Source of the DNA: an uncultured Erysipelotrichaceae bacterium
GTDB taxonomy: Bacteria; Bacillota_I; Bacilli_A; RF39; UBA660
Assembly: GCA_902797105.1 (NCBI GenBank)
Contig: CADBRL010000044.1
Coordinates: forward strand, 1 to 16,145
Length of the DNA: 16,145 nucleotides
Reading direction: 5' to 3'
The position numbers and the translations under genes were made by a program. Shown piece after piece: positions 6,516 through 13,312 of the stretch; the first letter of the stretch is position 1; every line of letters begins with the position of its first letter. The notes under the pieces were generated by a model. It worked only from the letters and a program-made list of their open reading frames with translations, ran no database searches and was not told where the DNA came from.

Positions 6516-7405
6516 TTATTTTACTAGTTCGTATGTAAGTGGCACTAATTTCTCACTTTTAACAAAGTTTGCAACGAATTTATCCTGTTCTTTAGTAATT
6601 ATTATTCCAATTGTAGGATTGTTATTTGCTCTTTTCTTATATTTATCAACTATTGTCATATAAAATTCAGTTTGCCCTTTATCTTCTTTTTTTAAACTTC
6701 TACATTTTATTTCCACTACAACGTAACTGTTATAATTTATATTGTAAAGTAGCATATCTATATAATAATTTTTGTTACCATCACTTATTTTGTATTGATT
6801 TCCTACCCATGTAAAATCGTTTCCTAATTGCATAAATACGTAACTTAACTGAGAATATATTAATTTTTCTAAATCTTTTTCATTTTCAACTTTATTGCCA
6901 TTTAAATTTAATAGAATTGGATTTTTAAAGTTTTCTGTTATGGCTGGTACACTTATTGAAGTGATTATATCTACTTTATCAGGTTTATGTTCTAGTCTTT
7001 CATATAAATTGCTTTGTATTTCTCTTTCTAGATCTCTTTTTGACAAACTATTTTCTATACAAAGATTAATATAATAATTTCTTTTATTTTCATCTTTAAT
7101 TGGCAGGACTGTTCTAATAATTGTCCAACTCAATCTGTGGCACACTGTGCCACAAATCGAAAAAGTTAGATAAAATTGTCTAAAACGTCTTAAATTTGAA
7201 TAATTATAGCCTTTACCATATTCTTTTGATAGCTTTTTTGACCATTCTTTTAGTAAGGCATCACCGTATTTGCTTTTTTCTTTTCCACCTTGAGCATCAA
7301 CAATAAGTTTCCCTATACCAGCTCATAATTAGCTTGTCTTTCTCTAATTGCTCTTCCTATTTCTACTTTCTTTACTAGTGTTTCAACTTCTTTATAATTG
7401 TTCAT
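6516..7405 (-). pseudogene. yhcG: YhcG/DUF1016-family PD-(D/E)XK nuclease, frameshifted
   Basis: YhcG proteins have an N-terminal DUF1016 domain and a C-terminal PD-(D/E)XK nuclease domain; they are common accessory genes, often near restriction or toxin loci. Here an ATG at 7405 with GGAGG opens a frame that ends after 30 codons (MNNYKEVETLVKKVEIGRAI...) at a TAG at 7313-7315. From about 7320 the next frame continues the family sequence without a gap: GKLIVDAQGGKEKSKYGDAL, LRRFRQFYLTF, then the rest to the TAA at 6516. The total of 890 bases is one short of a multiple of three, so a single-base deletion near 7316-7325 restores a 296-residue protein. The nuclease part looks intact (YIDML ... 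VVVEIKC, then GQ). The 209-residue open piece begins at a GTG without ribosome binding site. It may be dead, rescued by frameshifting, or a sequencing error. Confidence 0.85.
7136..7154. repeat. Perfect inverted repeat inside yhcG
   Basis: TGTGGCAC-ACT-GTGCCACA, eight paired bases with a three-base centre, lies inside the yhcG reading frame where it encodes CGTVCH. The GTG that opens the 209-codon piece is in it. Confidence 0.6.
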
Positions 7406-7577
7406 GTTTCCTCCATTTTCTTATTATGCAATTATATATCCATTATATATACTTTTAAAATATAATTTAATAATTAAATATTATTGTTTTATAACCCTTT
7501 AGTAGATATAAAATATATACTATCATATATTATCTTTTATTACAAGTATTTTTCACTTATTTTTTAATGGCAAAAGA

Positions 7578-7607
7578 AAAGAACAAAACCAATTAATTTT
7601 GTTCTTT
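7578..7607 (-). terminator. Terminator overlapping the rpmE stop
   Basis: Arms AAAGAACAAAA (7578-7588) and TTTTGTTCTTT (7597-7607) pair over eleven bases with an eight-base loop that contains the rpmE stop codon. The minus-strand 3' side continues TCTTTT, giving a T-rich tail. The stem is AT-rich. Confidence 0.65.
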
Positions 7608-7805
7608 ATCTAAACCAAATTTTTTATTGAATTTTTCAATGTTTCCAGTCTTCTTAGTTCTTCCTTGAGTACCTGTATAGAATGGATGACATTCACTACA
7701 AATTTCAACATCAATTTTTTCTTTTGTTGATTTTGTTTTAAATGTAGCTCCACATGCACAAGTAACAGTAGCTTCTTTTACTTCTGGATGGATATTTGCT
7801 TTCAT
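7593..7805 (-). CDS. rpmE: 50S ribosomal protein L31, zinc-binding form
   Basis: L31 joins the large and small subunits at the central protuberance of the ribosome. The 70 residues starting MKANIHPEVKEATVTCACGA show the zinc-type signature: Cys16-x-Cys18 and Cys36-x-x-Cys39 (CSECHPFYTG), followed by TQGRTKKTGNIEKFNKKFG. This is the C+ form, which can give up zinc or be replaced by a Cys-free paralogue under zinc starvation in other Bacilli. An in-frame ATG at 7823 would add six residues (MAEGEN), but AAGGAG is then inside the gene; it sits five bases before the ATG at 7805, which also gives the usual L31 N-terminus. It has its own promoter and terminator. In B. subtilis rpmE lies in the same broad arc, after rho, which is absent here. 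Confidence 0.96.
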   Translation of the reverse strand: MKANIHPEVKEATVTCACGATFKTKSTKEKIDVEICSECHPFYTGTQGRTKKTGNIEKFNKKFGLDKEQN

Positions 7806-7818
7806 ATTCTCTCCTTCC

Positions 7819-7837
7819 GCCATACCAAATTCATGGC
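7819..7837 (-). promoter_or_regulatory. Small hairpin in rpmE leader
   Basis: GCCAT/ATGGC, five paired bases with a nine-base loop, ends two bases before the ribosome binding site of rpmE inside a predicted leader of about 50 bases. It could be an autoregulatory site for L31, but the stem is short. Confidence 0.3.
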
Positions 7838-7860
7838 ATAGTAATTCGTTTTTCTTACAT

Positions 7861-7888
7861 ATTATACCATATTTTATGCTTTTGGCAA
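7861..7888 (-). promoter_or_regulatory. Predicted rpmE promoter
   Basis: Minus-strand -35 TTGCCA (7888-7883), spacer 16, extended -10 TGGTATAAT (TATAAT at 7866-7861). This is the best sigma-A-type match in the window. Confidence 0.75.
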
Positions 7889-7972
7889 GGTAGTTTAGTA
7901 AATTTGTGTAATTATTATGTAAAATTTTATTATTGTATTGTTGAAGGAAAATATGTATTTAAGATTCAAAAA

Positions 7973-8662
7973 CTATTTTTTATACATTAAATATAAAGTT
8001 TTAGAAATATCTTTATGAGCTAAATAATTAATGTAATATGAAGATTTTTCTAAGTAGTATTCATCATGTAAAGATGTTGCAAGAATATCTAAAAATGAGG
8101 CATCATATTTTCCACATAATACTTTGAGTTTTGAATTAACTTCAATTGCATCTTTTTTACTAAATTGTAATGCTGGATATACACCGATTACTATTATTTG
8201 TTTATCATAAAATTCTCTGATATTTTTTAAAAATATATTCATATCAGTAATGTAGTTATCTATTATTTCTGATGTTATTTCTTCAACTTGTGATTTACTT
8301 GCAAACTCATCTACGCCAATTGCAAGTGTTAAAAGGTCTGATTTTGCTATTATTTGTTTAATTGGTGTTCTTGTTGTTTTGCCATAATCATTGTTATTTA
8401 AATGTTCATTTAGTTCTCTGATTGTTTGATGAACATATGAAAATTCATTATTATAACTTTCTAAATCATCTTTTGTTTCTAATTTTTCCTTTAAATAATC
8501 ATTAAAACTAGTTCCTGCGACATTATATGGTGTCATGCCAATACTTAGCCCATCTCCGAGTGATGTAAATGTTGTTTTTGATGTAACTCTTAAACTATTT
8601 ATAAATATTGTTAAAATAACCCCGATTAAAATTATTAAAAGTAATTTATATCTTCTTTTCAT
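7973..8662 (-). CDS. Membrane-anchored SGNH/GDSL-hydrolase-like protein with altered catalytic residues
   Basis: A 229-residue protein with one N-terminal membrane helix (about 5-24) and an outer domain that looks like the SGNH hydrolases (YpmR-like lipase/esterases). Block I reads SLGDGLSIG (36-40 GDGLS) where active members have GDS; the nucleophile Ser position is Gly. Block III reads LLTLAIGVDEF with GVDE in place of GxND. The final His is kept (LAHKDIS, His216), but the Asp three residues before it is not. IIVIGVYPA fits the following strand. So the fold seems likely, while ordinary esterase activity is doubtful; the Ser at 40 is two residues off. Substrate is unknown. It follows murA after a strong terminator; its ribosome binding site is an unusual GGGGG run eight bases before the ATG. 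Confidence 0.7.
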   Translation of the reverse strand: MKRRYKLLLIILIGVILTIFINSLRVTSKTTFTSLGDGLSIGMTPYNVAGTSFNDYLKEKLETKDDLESYNNEFSYVHQTIRELNEHLNNNDYGKTTRTPIKQIIAKSDLLTLAIGVDEFASKSQVEEITSEIIDNYITDMNIFLKNIREFYDKQIIVIGVYPALQFSKKDAIEVNSKLKVLCGKYDASFLDILATSLHDEYYLEKSSYYINYLAHKDISKTLYLMYKK

Positions 8663-8676
8663 TAAAATACCCCCAT

Positions 8677-8704
8677 AAAAAAATGTAAAGATTTCTCTTT
8701 ACAT
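8677..8704 (-). terminator. Rho-independent terminator of murA
   Basis: Stem ATGTAAAG/CTTTACAT, eight perfect pairs, six-base loop, followed on the minus strand by a run of seven T. It touches the last base of the murA stop codon and ends only 14 bases before the next gene's ATG, so that gene must rely on readthrough or an unseen promoter. Confidence 0.9.
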
Positions 8705-9957
8705 TATATTTCTTCTATTTTAATATTAGCACCTACATGAGATAATTTGTTGATAATTCGTTCATAACCTCTTAGAATGTGTTCAGCATCATTTATTATT
8801 GTTGTGCCTTCTGCTAGTAAACCTGCTGTTACTAAGGCTGCTCCAGCTCTAAGGTCTGTTGCTGTTATTACTTCGCCGTGTAATTTTGTTGGACCAGTTA
8901 TTTTAGCATGTTGTCTTTCAGCTTCAATATTTGCTCCCATTTGATTTAAATATTTTACATGTCCCATTCTGTTTTCCCAGATGGTTTCTTCAAATAGCGA
9001 TATGCCATTTGCTTGAGTAAGTAATACTGACATTGGTTGACCTAAATCTGTTGGAAAACCTGGATATACTACGGTTCTAACATTAGTTGGTTTTAAATTT
9101 TTACTCTTATTAAGTATCATTTTATGATTATTAAGTTTAAAATTAACTCCCATTTCTTGTAATTTATTTAAAAGTACTATGTTATGTTCAGGTATCATCC
9201 CATCTATTTCTAGATTATCCCCGAGTAGAGCTCCCATGATGATGTATGTTCCGGCTTCAATTCTATCTGGTATAACTTTTATTTCAGCTCCATGAAGTTC
9301 TTTAACTCCTTCAATTGTTATTTCTTCTGTTCCTGCTCCAGATATTTTAGCTCCCATATTATTTAGTAAATCTGCTATATTAACTATTTCAGCTTCTCTT
9401 GCAGCATTACTTATGGTGGTTGTTCCTTCTGCCATTGTAGCCGCTATCATAATGTTGATTGTGGCTCCAACTGATGCAAAATCCAAGAAAATATTTGCTC
9501 CGGTTAATTTCTTAGCATCAATTATGTATTTTGTATCTTCTTTTGTAATTGTGGCTCCTAAAGCTTCAAATCCTTTTAAATGTAAATCAATAGGTCTTGA
9601 CCCTATATTACATCCCCCAGGAAAATACATTTCAACATGTTTATATCTAGCAAGTAATGAACCCATAAAATAATATGATGCTCTTAGTTTATTACTTAAA
9701 GTTTCAGGTATTACTGTGTTTGTCATGCAACTAGCATCAATATCAATTATATCTTTTTTGGTTTCTACTTTAACATTTAATAGTTTTAATATTTCAATTA
9801 ATGCATCTTTATCAGATATATTTGGGACATTTGTTATATGAACAGTTCCCTTTGCCATTATAGCTGCCGGTATTAATGCAACTACACTATTTTTAGCTCC
9901 GCCTATTTTAATTTTTCCACTTAAAGGTTTGTTTCCTTCAATTATTATTCTTTTCAA
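8704..9957 (-). CDS. murA: UDP-N-acetylglucosamine 1-carboxyvinyltransferase
   Basis: MurA transfers enolpyruvate from PEP to UDP-GlcNAc, the first committed step of peptidoglycan synthesis in the cytoplasm; it is the fosfomycin target. The 417 residues match the family in length and motifs: Lys22-Asn23 in GGAKNSVVALIPA, the fosfomycin-reactive Cys116 in FPGGCNIGSRPIDLHL, and TDLRAGAALVTAGLLAEG with ILRGYERIINKL near the end. Because the Cys is kept, the enzyme should be fosfomycin sensitive. The start is TTG, seven bases after GAGGTG; no ATG is available. Bacilli often carry two paralogues: murAA lies next to spoIID, murAB near rpmE. Here the gene lies between mntP and rpmE, so the neighbours do not say clearly which paralogue it is. 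Confidence 0.97.
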   Translation of the reverse strand: MKRIIIEGNKPLSGKIKIGGAKNSVVALIPAAIMAKGTVHITNVPNISDKDALIEILKLLNVKVETKKDIIDIDASCMTNTVIPETLSNKLRASYYFMGSLLARYKHVEMYFPGGCNIGSRPIDLHLKGFEALGATITKEDTKYIIDAKKLTGANIFLDFASVGATINIMIAATMAEGTTTISNAAREAEIVNIADLLNNMGAKISGAGTEEITIEGVKELHGAEIKVIPDRIEAGTYIIMGALLGDNLEIDGMIPEHNIVLLNKLQEMGVNFKLNNHKMILNKSKNLKPTNVRTVVYPGFPTDLGQPMSVLLTQANGISLFEETIWENRMGHVKYLNQMGANIEAERQHAKITGPTKLHGEVITATDLRAGAALVTAGLLAEGTTIINDAEHILRGYERIINKLSHVGANIKIEEI

Positions 9958-10003
9958 AATAATTCACCTCTTAATAATATTTATGGCATGTAAAAAGGAA
10001 ATA

Positions 10004-10336
10004 TTATTGTTCTCTTCCACATACTGTGCAATATTTCGAATCACTATCAATTAATTTACCACAATATTTGCAATAAACTTTATTATTTATTAATCCTTCA
10101 TTTATTGCTTTTGCTGTTATTTCTATTCCTTCTTTATTTATGTTTGCTTTTCTTGTTACATTATCTTTCATTATTTCTTCATTGTTATCTAATATTTCTT
10201 TTTCTGCATTTACTTCTACACTTTTCCATTAAAGCAATGGTAAGATAAAAGTTAATACTACAAGAATTGGTATTATAAAAACAAAATTTCCAAAATAATC
10301 ACACTCATTTCTAAGACAATTATAACAAATATTAAG
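10004..10336 (-). pseudogene. Remnant of a zinc-ribbon membrane protein
   Basis: This fills most of the roughly 390-base gap between mntP and murA. One frame codes for LNICYNCLRNECDYFGN and a hydrophobic stretch (FVFIIPILVVLTFILPLL), is stopped by TAA at 10229-10231, and then runs on to VYCKYCGKLIDSDSKYCTVC and GREQ before a TAA at 10004. The end is a clear treble-clef-like zinc ribbon (CxxC ... CxxC). No start codon with a ribosome binding site is seen for the first part. The last 55 codons could be read from an ATG at 10171, again without a ribosome binding site. I take it as a decayed gene; a functional 55-residue protein is less likely. Function unknown. Confidence 0.55.
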
Positions 10337-10351
10337 TTAATTGTAAATTAT

Positions 10352-10885
10352 TTATAAAATATGAAATATACCAAGTAATATAAGTAGTAAAATACCTATG
10401 ATACTTGCATAATTACCAATTAGTTTACTAGAATATTTTCCAATTATTAATCCTAATGTAGTAAATGAAAAACTGCATATTGAGAAAATAAAACTTGATA
10501 GCATAAATCTACTAGTAATATCACTTATACCTAAACCCACAGTAAATGAGTCAATACTAACACTAAAAGCTAAAAATAAAATACTTATAAAACTTAAATT
10601 TATGTTTATTTCTTCTTTTTTAAAATAATTAATAGCTAAATTTACTCCGAGAATTATTAAAACTAGACCAAGTACTATATTACTTGCTAAATTAAAATAA
10701 TTCATAATACTTATACCAATTTTATTACCAATAATGGGCATAAAAAAGTGAAATATGCCTACGATGAAAGGAAAAATCTTTAAATGTTTATTATTTTGAA
10801 TTAATGAACCCATACTTAAAGATAAAGAAAAAGTATCCATCGATAAGGATACTCCGATTAAAATTATTGACAATAGTTCTTGCAT
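10352..10885 (-). CDS. mntP: MntP-family manganese efflux pump
   Basis: MntP proteins export manganese through the cytoplasmic membrane. The 177 residues are almost all hydrophobic, with about six membrane helices in two related halves. Each half begins with the signature Ser-x-Asp pattern: LIGVSLSMDTFSLSLSMGS (from residue 9) and FSVSIDSFTVGLGIS, plus FHFFMPIIGNKIG in the second helix. These acidic residues are the probable metal ligands. B. subtilis ywlD, of the same family, also lies shortly after spoIIR. The related sporulation protein YtaF cannot be excluded by eye. The gene starts at ATG 10885 (GGTGA before it), 26 bases after spoIIR, and is the last gene of the argS operon. No yybP-ykoY-type Mn riboswitch or clear terminator was seen. 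Confidence 0.85.
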   Translation of the reverse strand: MQELLSIILIGVSLSMDTFSLSLSMGSLIQNNKHLKIFPFIVGIFHFFMPIIGNKIGISIMNYFNLASNIVLGLVLIILGVNLAINYFKKEEININLSFISILFLAFSVSIDSFTVGLGISDITSRFMLSSFIFSICSFSFTTLGLIIGKYSSKLIGNYASIIGILLLILLGIFHIL

Positions 10886-10911
10886 ATAATCACCATTTAA
10901 ATATATGCTTG

Positions 10912-11415
10912 TTAGTTTTTATCTATTATTTCTTTTATGTATGTTGTGTATGTTATATCATCGTAATTATCTTCAGTTGCTTCAAGCAAACATAATGGAG
11001 GAAATAATACACACCACCAATTATCACCAAGTCCATCACCTAAAGTTACCACTAAAGACTCATATTCACCAGCTTTATAAGTTACTCCTTTATAATTTTT
11101 TTCAGGAAAATAGTTAAGACCATAATTTATTTTGTACTCTGTGTCGTATTTATTTAATATGTTTTTTACTTCATACATATTATTTTTTATTTCTTTACGT
11201 GTTTCATCTAAAGAATTTGATGTTGATAAAATATTGGTAATAACAGGTTCTAATTCTTTTTTTATTTCTAATTTTTGAGTTTGGTCTTCTATTTTATTGC
11301 TATTTGCTATTATTCTAAATCTAATGGCATCTTCAGGTATTAATACTTTTGTTTCTTTTTTATTTACTAAAATTAATACTGTAACTAAAAATAATGCAAT
11401 TATTAACTTTTTCAA
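10912..11415 (-). CDS. spoIIR: SpoIIR, forespore signal for pro-sigma-E processing
   Basis: SpoIIR is made in the forespore, exported to the space between the two membranes, and there triggers the SpoIIGA protease that activates sigma-E in the mother cell. Seen: an N-terminal membrane or signal segment (about 3-16), then IRFRIIANSNKIEDQTQKL near the start of the mature part and the conserved GDNWWCVLFPPLCLLEA near the C-terminus. The length of about 167 is near the core of the family (B. subtilis 224). A GTG at 11424 is in frame, but it is part of the AGGTGA ribosome binding site for the TTG at 11415, so the TTG is my choice. It follows prmC by 44 bases, as in the B. subtilis prfA-prmC-ywkF-spoIIR cluster. 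Forespore-specific expression would need its own promoter, which I did not find. Confidence 0.9.
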   Translation of the reverse strand: MKKLIIALFLVTVLILVNKKETKVLIPEDAIRFRIIANSNKIEDQTQKLEIKKELEPVITNILSTSNSLDETRKEIKNNMYEVKNILNKYDTEYKINYGLNYFPEKNYKGVTYKAGEYESLVVTLGDGLGDNWWCVLFPPLCLLEATEDNYDDITYTTYIKEIIDKN

Positions 11416-11419
11416 CTTT

Positions 11420-11437
11420 ATCACCTGAGTAAGTGAT
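11420..11437 (-). promoter_or_regulatory. Hairpin hiding the spoIIR ribosome binding site
   Basis: ATCAC (minus strand 11437-11433) can pair with GTGAT (11424-11420), eight-base loop. The second arm is part of AGGTGAT, the ribosome binding site of the TTG start at 11415. Confidence 0.35.
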
Positions 11438-11459
11438 GGCTAGTTTTTTTAATATTTAT

Positions 11460-12176
11460 TCATTTAAATATAAATAAATATCTTGGTAAACCTTGTAAAT
11501 CATTTTCAAATGAATATTTTAAATTTAATTTTGATACTAACTCTTCTAAAAGTTCTTTTTGATTATCACCAATTTCAAATGCTATTAATCCTGGAGAATT
11601 TAAATAAGATAAATGTTTATTTAATATTTCTTCATAAAAATATAGTCCATTGTTATCTGCAAATAATGCTATATTTGGTTCTGTTTTCTTTACTTTTTCT
11701 TCTACAAAACCATCGTATGGTATGTATGGTGGATTAGATATTATGATATCATAATTATTTTGTAAGTCATCAGTCATACTTTTGTTAATGAAAGTTATTT
11801 TTGTATTATTAAGTATAGCATTTTCTTTTGCTAAATCTAGGGCATCTCTTGAAATATCTAGTGCTGTTACATTTGCATCTAGATTATTTTTAAGTGCTAT
11901 AGCTATACATCCACTTCCAGTTCCTAAATCTATTATATTTATTTTTTTGTTAAATAATTCTTTGGCATATTTAATAGTTTTATCTACGAGTAATTCCGTT
12001 TCAAATCTTGGTATTAGAACTCTTTTATCTACATTTATTGTTTGTCCTAGGAACTCTACATTGCCTATTAAATATTGTGGTGGATAATTTGTTAGTTTGT
12101 CTAAAAGCTCTTTTTTATTTGGATATTTTTTTAATAAAAGTTCCCAGTCTGGAACACTTATATAATCAGGTTTCAT
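11460..12176 (-). CDS. prmC: Release factor glutamine methyltransferase PrmC, short form
   Basis: PrmC methylates the Gln of the GGQ motif of release factors RF1 and RF2 with S-adenosylmethionine. The catalytic domain is complete: VLIPRFETELLV, the SAM site IIDLGTGSGCIAIAL, and the NPPYIPYDG motif that binds the target Gln. At 238 residues it is shorter than usual (about 275-290): only about 35 residues precede the PPQYLIGNVEFLG segment, where about 70 are common, so roughly half of the N-terminal helical domain is lacking. The frame is open upstream into prfA but has no start codon there; GGAGG four bases before the ATG at 12176 fixes the start. It follows its substrate gene prfA by 29 bases, the usual order. 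Confidence 0.93.
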   Translation of the reverse strand: MKPDYISVPDWELLLKKYPNKKELLDKLTNYPPQYLIGNVEFLGQTINVDKRVLIPRFETELLVDKTIKYAKELFNKKINIIDLGTGSGCIAIALKNNLDANVTALDISRDALDLAKENAILNNTKITFINKSMTDDLQNNYDIIISNPPYIPYDGFVEEKVKKTEPNIALFADNNGLYFYEEILNKHLSYLNSPGLIAFEIGDNQKELLEELVSKLNLKYSFENDLQGLPRYLFIFK

Positions 12177-12205
12177 GTTTCCTCCATATTCAAAAAAAGC
12201 TGGGT

Positions 12206-13270
12206 CTACTCCAAAGACATTCCAGCTAGTTTTAATTTTAAATCTTCAGTTATCAAAGCTTCAATTACTGGTTCAAGTTCACCATCCATAACTCTATCTA
12301 AAGTCATTGTTGAGAAGTTTATTCTGTGATCAGTAACTCTGTTTTGTGGATAGTTGTATGTTCTAATCTTTTCAGAACGATCCCCGGTACCAATTTTAGA
12401 CTTTCTTTCAGCTCCGATTGCACTTTCTTGTTTATGTGTAATTTCATCATTTATTTTGATTTTTAATAGTTGCATCGCTCTTTCTTTGTTACGAAGTTGA
12501 CTTCTTTCTGTTTGACAAGTAACAACTACTCCGGTTGGAACATGTGTAATACGAACTGCAGAATTGGCAGTATTTACTGATTGTCCACCTGCTCCACTTG
12601 AATGATATACATCAATTTTTAAATCGCTTTCTTTTATGTCAATGTTTACTGTATCAACTTCTGGCATTACTAGAACTGTAGCTGTTGATGTATGAACTCT
12701 TCCTTGAGTTTCTGTTACTGGTACTCTTTGAACTCGGTGAGAACCACTTTCATATTTAAGTTTGCTATAAACATTTGCTCCCTTTACCATGAATTCTATT
12801 TGTGAAAAACCACCACTAGTACCTTCAAGTTCATGAAGTACTTCAATTTTCCAACCATTGGCTTCAGCATAGTAAGAATACATTCTGAATAAGTCACCAG
12901 CAAAGATGTTAGCTTCATCTCCACCTGCAGCTCCTCTTATTTCCATGATAACATTCTTACCATCATTTTCATCTTTTGGAACTAAAAGTATTTCTAATTC
13001 ATGATATAATTTTTCTATTTCAGCTCCCAGTGTGGCAATTTCTTCCTCAGCTATTTCCTTTAACTCAGGATCATTTTCCATCATTTTAGCTTCTTCAAGA
13101 TTATTTTGAGCTTGTTTATATTTTCTATAAACAACAACTGTTTCTTCTAGATCACTTTGTTCCTTAGATAGCTCTTTTACTTTATTAAAATCATTTAATA
13201 TTTCTTGATTACTTAAGTCTTTAGTTAATTCATTGTATTTTTCTTCAATTGCATCTAATCTATTAAACAT
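12206..13270 (-). CDS. prfA: Peptide chain release factor 1
   Basis: RF1 recognises UAA and UAG in the A site and triggers peptide release. The 354 residues are the usual length. Key motifs: GGDEANIFAGDLFRMY, the PxT-type stop-recognition tripeptide as Pro184-Val185-Thr186 in RVPVTETQGRVHTS, and the GGQ motif at 228-230 (HSSGAGGQSVNTANSAV). The PxT tripeptide marks RF1; RF2 has SPF. UGA is therefore not read by this protein, and since UGA is used as stop in this window an RF2 must be encoded elsewhere (prfB commonly follows secA, outside the window). The ATG is preceded by AAAGGA. It sits between rpoE and prmC in the long operon. Confidence 0.97.
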   Translation of the reverse strand: MFNRLDAIEEKYNELTKDLSNQEILNDFNKVKELSKEQSDLEETVVVYRKYKQAQNNLEEAKMMENDPELKEIAEEEIATLGAEIEKLYHELEILLVPKDENDGKNVIMEIRGAAGGDEANIFAGDLFRMYSYYAEANGWKIEVLHELEGTSGGFSQIEFMVKGANVYSKLKYESGSHRVQRVPVTETQGRVHTSTATVLVMPEVDTVNIDIKESDLKIDVYHSSGAGGQSVNTANSAVRITHVPTGVVVTCQTERSQLRNKERAMQLLKIKINDEITHKQESAIGAERKSKIGTGDRSEKIRTYNYPQNRVTDHRINFSTMTLDRVMDGELEPVIEALITEDLKLKLAGMSLE

Positions 13271-13312
13271 TTTTATCTTCCTTTCTATGTAGATTAAAAT
13301 TTTAGGTAGATG

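Noticed and set aside
6516..7145. A separate 209-residue gene starting at GTG 7145
   Set aside because: There is no ribosome binding site and the frame goes on upstream with clear YhcG sequence, so it is the back part of a frameshifted gene.
7465..7479. ATTTAAT-A-ATTAAAT palindrome in the gap before yhcG
   Set aside because: Pure A/T in a nearly pure A/T stretch; such palindromes are expected by chance here. Several TATAAT-like strings nearby are likewise not informative.
7805..7823. Start of rpmE at 7823 (MAEGEN extension)
   Set aside because: The AAGGAG ribosome binding site would lie inside the gene; the ATG at 7805 has it at the right distance and gives the usual L31 N-terminus.
10886..10911. 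Manganese riboswitch before mntP
   Set aside because: Only 26 bases separate spoIIR and mntP; there is no room for a yybP-ykoY element.
11782..12087. Plus-strand open frame of 101 codons
   Set aside because: Antisense to prmC; hydrophobic composition is what the complement of an AT-rich gene gives.
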